From assembly GCA_021775255.1 (NCBI GenBank), contig JAJFIA010000005.1:1-64000 (forward strand): a DNA stretch of 64,000 bases. Reading direction: 5' to 3'. Source of the DNA: Roseovarius sp. (lineage in GTDB: Bacteria; Pseudomonadota; Alphaproteobacteria; Rhodobacterales; Rhodobacteraceae). A program made the translations under genes and the position numbers. Positions 21,221-30,314 of the stretch are shown here, in pieces (positions within the stretch are counted from its first letter, which is position 1; every line of letters starts with the position of its first letter). The notes under the pieces are model-generated. The model was not told the origin of the DNA. It was given only the letters and a program-made list of their open reading frames with translations, and did no database searches.

Positions 21221-22032
21221 TATTTGATCCTCTCGCGGATGACGCCTGACAGGTATTCAAGGGTCATGACCGTGGCGATGATGATCAGCAGAATCGCGGC
21301 AACGCTGTCAAATTCATAGCGGTCAAAGGCGGTGTTCAACGTGGCCCCGATACCGCCCGCGCCGACCAGCCCCAGCACCGCACTTTCGCGAAAATTGATA
21401 TCCAGCCGGTACATTGAAAGCCCGATAAGGCGCGGCATGACCTGTGGCTGAATGCCGAAATTGATCCATTGCCACCACGAGGCACCGGTGGATTCAACCG
21501 CCTCGGCCGAGACCATGTTCATGCTTTCAATATCTTCCGCCAGCAGTTTTGACAAAAATCCGATGCTGGCAAAGCTAAGGGTCAAAAACCCGGCGAGTGG
21601 GCCAAAGCCAAATATTTTCACCAGAATGATCGCGACGATGATCTCATTCAAGGCCCGCGAGATGGCGACGATAAACCGGCACACCAGATAGATCGGCAAA
21701 GGAGCAATATTGCGCGCAGCCCCCAGGGCGATGGGAATGGATATGCCAATGCCCACAACGGTCGAGGCCACGGTCATCACCACGCTTTCCACCAGCCCGG
21801 CATAAATATCCGACCAGCGCGAGGTGAAATCAGGGTTGGAAAACCCGGCAATAAACTGCCAGCCGCGATCCAGCCCGCGATAGACCCGCGCCCAGTTGAT
21901 CTCAATCGTTGAGAAGGCGAAATAGAGATAGATCAGGCTGCCGATGATCAGCGCCCAGCGCAGCAGGCTGTTGCTGATGAACGCAGGCTTGCGCCACGTT
22001 GTGCCGATCATTGCGCTCAGATCAGCACTCAC
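21220..22032 (-). CDS. phnE: phosphonate-type ABC transporter permease (first PhnE)
   Basis: 270 residues, multiple transmembrane segments, and the coupling-loop motif [20 protein letters not shown]. It is a paralogue of the next permease; the two share [16 protein letters not shown]-like stretches, suggesting an old tandem duplication. It overlaps phnC upstream by 4 bp and the second phnE downstream by 1 bp, so all are translationally coupled. Confidence 0.92.
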   Translation of the reverse strand: MSADLSAMIGTTWRKPAFISNSLLRWALIIGSLIYLYFAFSTIEINWARVYRGLDRGWQFIAGFSNPDFTSRWSDIYAGLVESVVMTVASTVVGIGISIPIALGAARNIAPLPIYLVCRFIVAISRALNEIIVAIILVKIFGFGPLAGFLTLSFASIGFLSKLLAEDIESMNMVSAEAVESTGASWWQWINFGIQPQVMPRLIGLSMYRLDINFRESAVLGLVGAGGIGATLNTAFDRYEFDSVAAILLIIIATVMTLEYLSGVIRERIK

Positions 22033-22823
22033 GCCTCAACCCCCTCATCATCGGTTTCATCTACCTTTTCAATCGTCGCTTCCCAGTCTTCCTCGCCGTA
22101 GATGCGGGTCAGCATATCGGGGGTCAGATCATCCGGGGCACCATCAAACACGATCGCGCCCGCCTCAAGCCCGACAACGCGCTGCACAAACATCTTGGCC
22201 AGTGCGACATCGTGAATATTGATAATCGCGGCCAGTTTGCGCTCATTACACAGCTCAACAATCAGGCGCATGATCTGACGGCTGGTTTTGGGATCCAATG
22301 AGGCGGTGGGCTCATCCACCAGCAACAGCGCCGGATCCTGAATCAGCGCGCGGCAAATGCCCACCCGCTGCCTTTGCCCGCCGGATAGCTCATCAGCGCG
22401 CTTATCGGCCATATGCAACAGGCCCACACGGTCCAGCAGGCGATAAGCGTTATCCACATCCGCTTGCGGGAATTTGCGCAGGAGTGACCGCCAGAACCCG
22501 ACATAGCCCAAACGGCCGGAAAGCACGTTTTCCATTACCGTCAGGCGCTCGACCAGTGCATATTCCTGAAAGATCATCCCCATGCGCCGCCGCGCGCGCC
22601 GCAAGCCGCCTGAACTGAGCCTGGTAAGTTCAATCCCATCAAGCGTGACCGAGCCGCTGGTGGGCTGTACCAGCCGGTTAATACAGCGAATGAGGGTTGA
22701 TTTCCCTGCCCCTGACGGGCCAATCAGGGCCAGAACCTGCCCCTGCGGCACCTCAAGATCAACCGATTTCAGAGCCTTATCGCCGGTACTATAGGTCTTG
22801 ACCAGCTTATTGAGCTTCAACAT
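22029..22823 (-). CDS. phnC: phosphonate-type ABC transporter ATP-binding protein
   Basis: 264-residue cytosolic ATPase with Walker [11 protein letters not shown]-loop FQEY, signature [10 protein letters not shown], Walker B LLLVDEP and the switch His in IINIHDVAL. The sequence is of the PhnC type. It is separated from phnD by 125 bp that contain a large REP-like inverted repeat, while everything downstream is tightly coupled. The repeat might lower or protect part of the transcript (inference). Confidence 0.95.
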   Translation of the reverse strand: MLKLNKLVKTYSTGDKALKSVDLEVPQGQVLALIGPSGAGKSTLIRCINRLVQPTSGSVTLDGIELTRLSSGGLRRARRRMGMIFQEYALVERLTVMENVLSGRLGYVGFWRSLLRKFPQADVDNAYRLLDRVGLLHMADKRADELSGGQRQRVGICRALIQDPALLLVDEPTASLDPKTSRQIMRLIVELCNERKLAAIINIHDVALAKMFVQRVVGLEAGAIVFDGAPDDLTPDMLTRIYGEEDWEATIEKVDETDDEGVEA

Positions 22824-22852
22824 GCCTGCCCCCTGTCGTTTATGTAGTTCAT

Positions 22853-22924
22853 CCCACGCCCCGGCCCCCGAGCCGGGGCCTCCTGTTCAGCCAAGAGGTC
22901 CCGGTTCGGGGGCCGGGACGTGGG
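22853..22924. repeat. REP-like doublet: two 30-bp units in inverted orientation
   Basis: The unit CCCACGCCCCGGCCCCCGAG(CCGGGGCCTC) at 22853-22882 and its inverted copy at 22895-22924 are separated by 12 bp and match at 27 of 30 positions by eye. Each unit is itself a hairpin, and the pair can form one long cruciform. It lies between phnD and phnC. Single copies of the unit occur at 8570-8599 and 62414-62443. Confidence 0.88.
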
Positions 22925-22948
22925 TATCAATTTATACGAATGCTGGCT

Positions 22949-23926
22949 TTATTGGCAGGTGTAGCTGACGCCGTTTGCTGCATCAATTTTACGGATCACA
23001 TCCCAAAATTCCTTATAGTTCATCTTAAGGAACTTGCCTTCGCCCGATTTGGAAAACTCGCGCTCCAGCGATGTGCCTTCCCATTCAAAGTTCAGGAATG
23101 CATTCTGGATTTTTTCCTGCAGCTCGGGGCTGAGGTTGTAAACCGTGCCATAGCCTGTGGTCGGGAAGGTTTGCGATTTATAGATCGAAACCACCTGATC
23201 TGCGGTAATCACATCGCGCAGAATCATCCGGCTTAGCACAGAATTGGCGATCGAGGCCGCCGGATAATCGTGATTGGCGACACCCAGAATGGAATTGTCA
23301 TGTTTGCCGGAAAATACCGCTTCAAAATCGCGGTCCGGGATCATGTCATAATCAGCCTTGAGAATCGCCGATGGTGCCTTGAAGCCGGAATTCGAGGTGG
23401 GCGAGGTAAAGGCCAGTTGTTTGCCCTTGATATCCTCGACCGTCTCAATGCCCGATCCGGGGTAGGTGAGAATTTCCATTTCATAGCCGAAACTGCTGTC
23501 GGGACGCGCCATCAGCGAAAACGGCCGGAAGCCCGCGCAATTTACCGCCAGCGGATTCGAGCCGGTGTTGAAGCCCGCAATATGCAAGCGCCCCGAGCGC
23601 ATCGCCTCGATCTGGGCTGCATTGGATTGCACCGGGAAAAACACAACCTTCTTACCGGTTTCAGCCTCAAGATAGGTCAGGAAATCCGACCACGCTTCTT
23701 TATAAACCGCCGGATCTTCGACCGGTGTATAGGCAAAAACCAGCGTATCAGGATCAATCCATTCGCTGGCATCCGTGGGAATATCGGCAATCAGATCGCC
23801 ATCGGTATCACAATAGCGCTTGTCAAGATCGCCACGCTCGCAATCCTGAGCGCTGGCACCACCGGCAAAGGCCATAGCCAGAGCAAACGCTGTAATGGAT
23901 ACAGTTGTTTTGAGTAAGTTCATCAT
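22949..23926 (-). CDS. phnD: phosphonate-type ABC transporter substrate-binding protein
   Basis: 325-residue periplasmic binding protein with an N-terminal signal peptide (hydrophobic core about 9-20, cleavage near GGASA-QD). It contains the PhnD-like VFAYTPVEDPAVYKEAWSDF start and the FTSPTSNSGFKAPSAIL segment, where Ser/Thr/Asn residues bind the phosphonate oxyanions. First gene of the operon phnD-phnC-phnE-phnE-HAD. No C-P lyase (phnGHIJKLM) or phosphonatase gene is in the window, so the ligand may be used elsewhere or be phosphite or a similar compound. SD AGGGAGA precedes the ATG. Confidence 0.94.
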   Translation of the reverse strand: MMNLLKTTVSITAFALAMAFAGGASAQDCERGDLDKRYCDTDGDLIADIPTDASEWIDPDTLVFAYTPVEDPAVYKEAWSDFLTYLEAETGKKVVFFPVQSNAAQIEAMRSGRLHIAGFNTGSNPLAVNCAGFRPFSLMARPDSSFGYEMEILTYPGSGIETVEDIKGKQLAFTSPTSNSGFKAPSAILKADYDMIPDRDFEAVFSGKHDNSILGVANHDYPAASIANSVLSRMILRDVITADQVVSIYKSQTFPTTGYGTVYNLSPELQEKIQNAFLNFEWEGTSLEREFSKSGEGKFLKMNYKEFWDVIRKIDAANGVSYTCQ

Positions 23927-24191
23927 TCTCTCCCTGTTTTTATTATCTACTAAGCCTACCCAACTTTAATCGCGACACAAGAAAAATACGCATATGCCAA
24001 TATGAAACGCCTTGTTTTATCCTGATTGACCCGGTTGGGACAATTCTCCATGTCTCCCCAGCACGAATCCCTTGACGCCCCCGCCCATAGCGCCTAAAGC
24101 CAACACCTGAAATTAAGGGTGCTGCCCATGGCGGCGCCCGCACTTATTGAATGGGGCCGGATGCCCCCGACCAGATGATGAGGATAGCCCC

Positions 24192-24482
24192 ATGTCGCGC
24201 CGTTGTGAACTGACCGGAAAAGGCCCGATGGCTGGTAATAATTCCAGCCACGCCAACAACAAAACCAAGCGTCGGTTTTTGCCGAACCTCAATGATGTGA
24301 CGCTGCAATCGGAAATTCTGAATCGCGGCATCAAACTGCGTATTACCGCCGCAGCTTTGCGTACGGTTGATCATCGTGGTGGCCTTGATGCCTTCATGGC
24401 GAAATCCAGGGATTCCGATCTGTCGGCCAATGCGCTGAAAGTTAAAAAAGAGATTACCAAGGCGCTGGCCGCAACTGCCTGA
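24192..24482 (+). CDS. rpmB: 50S ribosomal protein L28
   Basis: 96 residues starting [20 protein letters not shown], the typical alphaproteobacterial L28 N-terminus, with [10 protein letters not shown] and the conserved [12 protein letters not shown]. The track ORF at 24147 adds 15 non-conserved residues; the L28 start at 24192 is clear. It has no zinc-binding Cys quartet (only Cys5). A terminator follows at 24509. Confidence 0.97.
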   Translation: MSRRCELTGKGPMAGNNSSHANNKTKRRFLPNLNDVTLQSEILNRGIKLRITAAALRTVDHRGGLDAFMAKSRDSDLSANALKVKKEITKALAATA

Positions 24483-24508
24483 GTTCCACAAGCGCTGGTT
24501 TGATATTC

Positions 24509-24537
24509 AACAGCCCTGCCACCCTGGCGGGGCTGTT
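24509..24537 (+). terminator. intrinsic terminator of rpmB
   Basis: AACAGCCC...GGGGCTGTTT hairpin starting 27 bp past the L28 stop, with a short T-run (TTTCAATTT). Stem of about eight pairs, extended by the inner TGCC/GGCG. Position and form fit a rho-independent terminator, although the U-tract is short. Confidence 0.65.
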
Positions 24538-24623
24538 TCAATTTGTCGCCTTCCTTTTTGCCTTTTGACCGGTTGAAAAGGGGCTATGATGTATTTTGCA
24601 AATAACCAGAAAAGAGCCTGATC

Positions 24624-25094
24624 ATGTTTACCAGAATTACCCTTTTCGCCGCCCTGTTTGCCGCTGCTCCGGCATTTGCGCAGGATATTACCATTGTAGA
24701 TGCCTACGCCCGCAGCGCCTCGCCCGCCGCGAAAACCGGGGCGGCGTTTCTGGTGATTGAAAACCACACCGATCACGATGACCGCCTGATTGGCGTGGCC
24801 TCCCCCGCGGCCAAAATGGTTCAGCTACACACCCATAAGGAAAATGCTGACGGCGTGATGAGCATGGTCCATGTGGAAGAGGGCTTTGCCCTGCCCGAAG
24901 GCGGCGCAATCACCATGCAACGCGGCGGTGAGCATGTGATGTTCATGGGGCTGACCGGGCCGTTTGAACAGGGCGCGATGATCCCCCTGACGCTGACCTT
25001 TGAAAAGGCCGGTGAGATGGAAATAGAAGTGCCGGTTGATCTTGAGCGCAAACCGGGGCAGGGCCATATGCAAAAACAGGAAACCAGCGATTAA
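24624..25094 (+). CDS. copper chaperone PCu(A)C
   Basis: 156 residues with a Sec signal peptide (FAALFAAAPAFA-QD). The PCuAC domain (about 22-145) carries the copper-binding pattern: His/Met in VQLHTHKENADGVMSM, then HVMFMGL. These periplasmic proteins deliver Cu(I) to the CuA/CuB sites of cytochrome oxidase. The usual partner sco gene is not adjacent. The C-terminal tail KPGQGHMQKQE contains an extra His and Met. SD AAAGAG lies before the ATG. Confidence 0.93.
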   Translation: MFTRITLFAALFAAAPAFAQDITIVDAYARSASPAAKTGAAFLVIENHTDHDDRLIGVASPAAKMVQLHTHKENADGVMSMVHVEEGFALPEGGAITMQRGGEHVMFMGLTGPFEQGAMIPLTLTFEKAGEMEIEVPVDLERKPGQGHMQKQETSD

Positions 25095-25145
25095 GGCTAA
25101 ATTCGCCTGGCCCACCTGCCTGACTGAAATAACAAAACTGCGCAC

Positions 25146-25175
25146 AAGGCTGTGATGTAAATGCCTCACAGCCTT
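25146..25175. terminator. perfect 10-bp inverted repeat downstream of the PCuAC gene
   Basis: AAGGCTGTGA and TCACAGCCTT are separated by 10 bp, about 50 bp after the PCuAC stop, with AAATTTTT 6 bp further on. It may be a terminator for that gene. The offset T-run is not ideal, and a regulatory inverted repeat for the following outer-membrane gene is a possible alternative. Confidence 0.5.
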
Positions 25176-25285
25176 GACTGCAAATTTTTAATATATAGCC
25201 ATTTCCCCGTATTTAAGATAAATTCTAATCAAATATAACGAAATCTAATACATCAAAAAAATATTGAACTTGGGGAAGTCTTAAA

Positions 25286-25966
25286 ATGAAAATCAGTCAG
25301 AAATTGAAATCATCGCTTGCACTCTTTTCCGCCGCTCTGACACTTTCAGGCACCGCAGCACATGCGGGCCCCGGATCGGCATCCGGATCGAACTGGACAG
25401 GGTTTTATGCCGGGGCCTTTGTGGGCACTGTTTTCGGTACAAACAAATTTGAAGAACGTAGCGTAACAGCCAAGGCAAATTCAGGGACATGGGAAAACAC
25501 ACCGGCTGGGGTGAATTTGGGATATAATTTTGAAATTACCCGCAATATCATTATCGGGGCCGAGGCTGATTATACATTTAACAAGATCAAGGCAGATGGC
25601 AGCAATAGTGCTACCTTTAACTGTGCCGGTATTTGCCGCGCAACAGTAGATAATTTTGCGACGGTGCGCGCCCGTGTGGGGCTGGATTTTGGTAAATTGT
25701 TGGCCTTCGGAACAGTTGGATATGGCCGTGGCAAGGCCAGGGGCTCTTTTCCTAATTTCGCAGGAGCGGCGGGCGGAAGCAACACTCTGTCCGGGGTTGT
25801 CTGGGGCTTTGGCCTTGAATATCTGATCACCAACAACCTGTCGATCAAGGGCGAATATCTGAATACGGATCTGGGGCGTTTGGAACTTCCAACTGCCTGT
25901 AGTACAAACTGCTTTACAGATATTAACTTCCAGACGGCGCGTATCGGCCTGAATTACCGTTTCTGA
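25286..25966 (+). CDS. outer-membrane beta-barrel protein
   Basis: 226 residues with a signal peptide (cleaved near AAHA-GP) followed by an eight-strand-type barrel of the OmpA-like/porin_OmpL family. It has alternating hydrophobic strands, WTGFYAGAFVG near the N-terminus, and the terminal aromatic residue in IGLNYRF typical of BamA-recognised barrels. Two Cys pairs in loops (CAGIC, CSTNC) could form disulfides. The 100 bp upstream is AT-rich. Function beyond a surface barrel is unknown. Confidence 0.88.
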   Translation: MKISQKLKSSLALFSAALTLSGTAAHAGPGSASGSNWTGFYAGAFVGTVFGTNKFEERSVTAKANSGTWENTPAGVNLGYNFEITRNIIIGAEADYTFNKIKADGSNSATFNCAGICRATVDNFATVRARVGLDFGKLLAFGTVGYGRGKARGSFPNFAGAAGGSNTLSGVVWGFGLEYLITNNLSIKGEYLNTDLGRLELPTACSTNCFTDINFQTARIGLNYRF

Positions 25967-26048
25967 AACGGCAGCCCTGACAAAATAGCTTTGCCTGATT
26001 TGATAAATCTCCCTCGTGTTGCGAGGCAGGCTGGGCTATGACGGGGCC

Positions 26049-26669
26049 ATGACACAGATAGATACGCTTTTTGCCACCCGGCTTTACCGCGCGGCACTCT
26101 CTGAGCTGGGCAAGCCGCTGAATATGGCCGAGCTGGAAGCCTCGTGTCGGGCAATCGCTCTCGATGATGAGGCCGGGCAGCTTTGGTGCGAGGATAACGA
26201 TTATCCCGGCTATACCAGCTATGCCTCTCTGGATGATCTGCCCTGGCGCTTTCCGATCTTCAAGGATCTGGTGAAAGTACTGAACAAACACGCCAAGGCC
26301 TTTGCCGAAGATGTGGCATTTGATCTTGATGACAGGAAGCTCAGGCTTGACAGCCTGTGGATCAACATCCTGCCCCCCGGCGGCGTGCATTCTTCACATA
26401 TCCACCCCCATTCAGTGATCAGCGGCACCACCTATGTGGCGATGCCAGAAGGGGCCTCTGCGATCAAATTCGAAGATCCGCGCTCGGCCATGATGATGGC
26501 CGCCCCGCTGCGCAAACCGGGTGCAAGGCCCGAGCTGCGCAGTTTCACCTATGTCACCCCTAAGGTGGGCGATGTTCTGCTCTGGGAAAGCTGGCTGCGC
26601 CACGAAGTGCCGCTCAACATGGCGGACGAGGAACGCATCAGTGTCAGCTTCAACTATGGCTGGCGGTAA
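26049..26669 (+). CDS. TIGR02466-like putative 2-oxoglutarate/Fe(II) oxygenase
   Basis: 206 residues. The double-stranded beta-helix core shows HSSHIHPHSVISGTTYV, with a likely His-x-His iron site, and a later RHEVPLN giving the third ligand, followed by ISVSFNYGW with a possible cosubstrate-binding residue. This pattern fits the uncharacterised TIGR02466 oxygenase family. The start MTQIDTLF at 26049 is preferred to the track start at 26016. Substrate unknown. The gene stands alone. Confidence 0.8.
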   Translation: MTQIDTLFATRLYRAALSELGKPLNMAELEASCRAIALDDEAGQLWCEDNDYPGYTSYASLDDLPWRFPIFKDLVKVLNKHAKAFAEDVAFDLDDRKLRLDSLWINILPPGGVHSSHIHPHSVISGTTYVAMPEGASAIKFEDPRSAMMMAAPLRKPGARPELRSFTYVTPKVGDVLLWESWLRHEVPLNMADEERISVSFNYGWR

Positions 26670-26720
26670 TGGGACTGGGCTAGCATTTGAGATGGGATTG
26701 AGTTTTCATTGGAGCGTATT

Positions 26721-27161
26721 ATGTTGTTAGAAGATATGTTCTTTCGATGGAATCTAAAGCGCTTGCAAAAGCGTGAAGACAAAATTTCGATTATGTATCA
26801 AGCGGATATTGATAAGGCTCGCGCAGCAAAAGACTGGAACGAAGAACAAACCATTGTTTTGATCATGTATCACGAAACTGACCTCGTCAAAAGCGAGATC
26901 AGACAGTTGCAGCACAATTATGTGACCAAACAAGCAGAGCGCTTGCTATTACCCGTTCCACGATTCAGCACAAAGTCGCCTGATTGGGAATGCCTTGATA
27001 TCGATGGAAAATGGTTTCTGTCCCAAGAGGTGCTTGCACGATTAGGGCGGGAAGTTCGGCATGAACGGCGTGAACGTCTTGAACTAGCGTTTCTTTGGCC
27101 AGCGTCATTGATCGGCCTTATTGGCGGGATCGCAGGGATTGCGACGGCATTTTTTAGATAA
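26721..27161 (+). CDS. hypothetical membrane-anchored protein
   Basis: 146 residues, not recognised. The first 110 residues are charged and helix-prone (KRLQKREDKISIMYQ, KSEIRQLQHNYV). A C-terminal transmembrane helix (ELAFLWPASLIGLIGGIAGIATAFF) would anchor it by its tail. GGAG 6 bp before the ATG at 26721 supports this start over TTG at 26709. Codon use is more AT-rich than the neighbours, and an inverted-repeat element begins immediately after the stop, hinting at acquired DNA. Confidence 0.6.
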   Translation: MLLEDMFFRWNLKRLQKREDKISIMYQADIDKARAAKDWNEEQTIVLIMYHETDLVKSEIRQLQHNYVTKQAERLLLPVPRFSTKSPDWECLDIDGKWFLSQEVLARLGREVRHERRERLELAFLWPASLIGLIGGIAGIATAFFR

Positions 27162-27290
27162 GGGGCGCGCCTGACCCTGGGTGGGCGCAGCTTCAGTATT
27201 TCTTGGCAATGCTGGTTAACCATTTGAATCCGATTATATACTTTCAACGTTGCAAACGCGCCCTCCCATGGGGAGGGTCAGGCGCGGCCC
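27162..27290. repeat. 129-bp element with 17-bp inverted ends
   Basis: GGGGCGCGCCTGACCCT at 27162-27178 and its inverted copy at 27274-27290 match 16 of 17. The adjoining inner sequences (GGGTGGGCGC and GCGCCCTCCC) are also complementary at 9 of 10. The middle of about 75 bp is AT-richer and without a gene. It begins right after a stop codon. It could be a REP-type doublet or a small non-autonomous element; no target duplication was resolved. The next 100 bp up to 27393 hold nothing recognised. Confidence 0.55.
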
Positions 27291-27393
27291 GACGTTACCG
27301 CCGGGCGGGACGGTACTTAAATTGTGAGGGTGGTTATTTTGTCCAAGCAACCACTAAAAGCGAGCCCCTGACCTTTGCCCGGGGCATTGATAG

Positions 27394-28683
27394 TCACAAA
27401 CTTTGCGTCGTGTAATCCACCTCATCAGGGTAAAGCGTGTCCTCGATGGATGTTGTATGGACCTTGACCAGTTTGCCGCCCTGTACCTTGCTGATATATT
27501 GATGGCCAAACACCTGATGGGTTTTGCCATTGAACAGCTTGGCGCCTTGCGGATGCGCCTGTGAGAGCGGCATGTCTGTCATTGCCTCGACCGCCTCGAT
27601 CAGCTTGCCGCGATCCGCTGTACTGGCATAGCCCGAGGTCTCCATCCCCGCCTTGATCACATGCAACGTTTCCCAGCAGCCGAACATATGCGCATAGGTG
27701 GAAATATCGGTGGGGTCGCTGATGGACGCGCCGTTATCATCCACCCCCACAGCGGCGCGGTAAAACTTGTCATGCTCCGACTGATCCGCCTGGGCATAGC
27801 GCGGATTACCCTCCCAGAAATACGTGCCTTCCAGATATTCAAGGCCGGGGCTTGCGATATCAACCGCCTCAAGACTGTCGATAAAGCCAAACATCTCGGG
27901 CCGGCTGGGGCCGAAAAACTCGCCCAGTTCCTTGACGAAAGTCAGAACGGCGGGGCCAACCATGACATGATACAGCACCTCGGTTTCGCGCGGGATTTTG
28001 GGGAAATATTTGGTGAAGGATGTCTCGGTCGGCGGGATGGCAATCTGCGCCAGCACCTCACCGCCCTGGGCCTCGATTGCGGCGGTGAAATAATCGCGGT
28101 GATCATGGCCAAAGGCAAAATCGGGGAACACCATGGTGATCTTTTTGCCAAGGTTCTGCGCCACATAGGGTGCCATTGCCTGCACCTGCGATTTCACATC
28201 CGTGATGCCGGGCTGCAAGGTGTAACGGTTAAGCATGCCTGAGGCCACGTGATGCCCCTCGGAGACCACGAAATAAGGCAGCTTCAACTCGCCCGCGCGC
28301 GGGGCCGAGCCAATCACGACATGGCTGAACAGCGTGCCAAACCCTACATCGCAATTATACTGCGTGGCGAATTTTTCCACCACTTCCGCGCCGCGCTTGG
28401 GATCAGTGCCGTCATCTTCGGTGATCAGTTCCACCATCCGGCCATTGATGCCGCCGCCCTCATTGATCAGCTTCACCGCCGCCTCGGATGTGCGCCCGTA
28501 CCAGCGGCCATAAGAGGCCCCGATGCCGGTTTTATGCGCCTGAAAACCGATTTTGATCGGCTCGGCGGTTTGCGCATTGGTATAGCGCGCCCACATCGGC
28601 AGGCTGGCAGCTCCTACACCGGCGGCAAGGGTTTTCAGCGCACCGCGCCGGGTTGTGGCTTTTGGCGTGATTTTAGCAGTCAT
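27394..28683 (-). CDS. ABC-type periplasmic binding protein (branched-chain amino acid/urea/amide class)
   Basis: 429 residues with a twin-arginine signal (TTRRGALKTLAAGVGAASLPM) and a type I periplasmic-binding fold: IKIGFQAHKTGIGASYGRWYGR at the start, GGINGRMVELITEDDGTDPKRG, and a YFVVSEGHHVASG hinge region. This family (LivJ/UrtA/AmiC type) binds amino acids, urea or short amides. No permease or ATPase lies nearby, so it is an orphan binding protein or uses a distant transporter. It follows a polytopic membrane protein gene by 99 bp on the same strand. Confidence 0.88.
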   Translation of the reverse strand: MTAKITPKATTRRGALKTLAAGVGAASLPMWARYTNAQTAEPIKIGFQAHKTGIGASYGRWYGRTSEAAVKLINEGGGINGRMVELITEDDGTDPKRGAEVVEKFATQYNCDVGFGTLFSHVVIGSAPRAGELKLPYFVVSEGHHVASGMLNRYTLQPGITDVKSQVQAMAPYVAQNLGKKITMVFPDFAFGHDHRDYFTAAIEAQGGEVLAQIAIPPTETSFTKYFPKIPRETEVLYHVMVGPAVLTFVKELGEFFGPSRPEMFGFIDSLEAVDIASPGLEYLEGTYFWEGNPRYAQADQSEHDKFYRAAVGVDDNGASISDPTDISTYAHMFGCWETLHVIKAGMETSGYASTADRGKLIEAVEAMTDMPLSQAHPQGAKLFNGKTHQVFGHQYISKVQGGKLVKVHTTSIEDTLYPDEVDYTTQSL

Positions 28684-28782
28684 GAAACAAGTCTCCCATA
28701 TCAGTCGTATTTGAGGCGTCCTGGCACCCTTCTGAACGGGAGTGTGCGAAGGGATGCGCGAAATGTCCAGTTATTTCAGGCC

Positions 28783-30129
28783 TCACAGCCCCCGGGGCGA
28801 GGCCAGAAGCCACAGGCCAAAGATGGTATAGCCTACCATGAACAGCGCCAGCGGAGCCTGACTGAGAAGCGCGTGACGGCTGTTGCCATAGGCGCGCAGG
28901 GCCAGCGCATGTGCCAGCAGGATGGCAATCACATGGCCCGCAACGACCACGCCCGCCTGACTGAGCCAGATCAGTTTTACCGTTTGGGGGGTGTTGAAAA
29001 ACCCGGTTGTAACATGGAAATCCGCAAGCCCCAGGTATTCATACACCAGCTTCAGCGCATATTGCCCGCCCACCAGCGCGCTGGTGAGGTAATGCGCCAG
29101 ATGATAGGCCAGTGCAATCGGCAGAATGGTGGGTGCAAACAGGCAAAAAGCCGGGCGCAGCTTTGCCCCGATGATCCGCGCCCCAAGCCAGATGCAGGCA
29201 GTAAACCCCGCAATCAGCGCCAGATTGGCCACAACCAGCCCCATGAGGTTTTGCGGGATCACCACCGAACGCCCGGGAAACTCTAGCGGGTTGAGGCCCA
29301 GCACACCAAACCACCAGAAAGTTTCATTGAGGCCGTCAAAACTGCCTGATCCCAGCATTAAAAGGATGAAAACCCCAAACCCCACGGGTGCCACCGGGCG
29401 CGCAAGAATTTGCCAGCCGGGCAGGCCCGCATGACCCCGGGCAAAAACGCTCATCCGCCCATAGGCCCGCATGAAAATGGTGATGCCCTCTGCCCGGATC
29501 AGCCAGCGCGGGCCAAAAAGAACGACCCCACCCATGGTGACGCTCCAGTAAATCGCCAGAACTGCGGCCAGACGGGGCGGATCAGAGGGCGCAATATCCG
29601 CCATCAAAAATCCGGCAAACCCCAGGAATGACAGAATGCCGGGCATATATCCCAACGCGCCCGGATAGCGCAGCGGCGCGCGCCTGCCGCTCAACCGCGC
29701 CAGAAGCATTGCCGGCCCGGTCCAGGGATTGCTATAACGCCAGTGATTGCCGATCAGCCCCTGAAGGCCGACCAGTGCAATCCAGAATAATGTCCAGAAC
29801 ATCACCGGCAGCGGATTGCGCAGCGGATCATGCGGGCCGGTAAAGCCAATCCAGATCAGCGCGCCCAGAAAAACCGCTGCAAGGCAGCTTGTTAGGTGAC
29901 AGAGCCTTGTGGGAAACGGGCGGATCAGCGGCAAAGGACGGTAGAGCGCCGCCACAGCACCCTCCGGCAGCAGCGTGAGCATGATAACCGTCAGCGCCAC
30001 GGTGGCCCCTCCGGCCATGATATAAATATCGGTGGGCAACAGCAAAACAAACCCCTGCTCCGAGGCATGTGCCAACGCCCCGCCGGCAAGCGCCATGAGC
30101 ATCAGAAATGTGGCCGTTATGATCCGCAT
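28783..30129 (-). CDS. polytopic membrane protein of unknown function
   Basis: 448 residues with a signal-like N-terminus followed by HASEQGFVLLLPTDIYI and about ten to eleven hydrophobic segments. Several helices carry His (LAYHLAHYL, VAGHVIAILLAHALAL), compatible with heme or metal binding. From memory it resembles proteins carrying the database name fenitrothion hydrolase, a label I would not transfer as a function. It is in the same direction as, and 99 bp upstream of, the orphan binding-protein gene, so the two may form an operon. Confidence 0.6.
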   Translation of the reverse strand: MRIITATFLMLMALAGGALAHASEQGFVLLLPTDIYIMAGGATVALTVIMLTLLPEGAVAALYRPLPLIRPFPTRLCHLTSCLAAVFLGALIWIGFTGPHDPLRNPLPVMFWTLFWIALVGLQGLIGNHWRYSNPWTGPAMLLARLSGRRAPLRYPGALGYMPGILSFLGFAGFLMADIAPSDPPRLAAVLAIYWSVTMGGVVLFGPRWLIRAEGITIFMRAYGRMSVFARGHAGLPGWQILARPVAPVGFGVFILLMLGSGSFDGLNETFWWFGVLGLNPLEFPGRSVVIPQNLMGLVVANLALIAGFTACIWLGARIIGAKLRPAFCLFAPTILPIALAYHLAHYLTSALVGGQYALKLVYEYLGLADFHVTTGFFNTPQTVKLIWLSQAGVVVAGHVIAILLAHALALRAYGNSRHALLSQAPLALFMVGYTIFGLWLLASPRGL

Positions 30130-30314
30130 TTTCCCTCCCGGATGACAGATGATAGATGCGCGGGCGCGTTGAGAAAGCGGGATTCAACAAATGCCTGACC
30201 GCTCGCAGTTCATAAAAAAACCGTGATACAATGGTTTGCACCTGTGAGTCACGGCCCGATGGGCCTTATCTTGCCACTATGGGTTCTTAACCGGCACCGG
30301 GGGGGGCGGAAACT

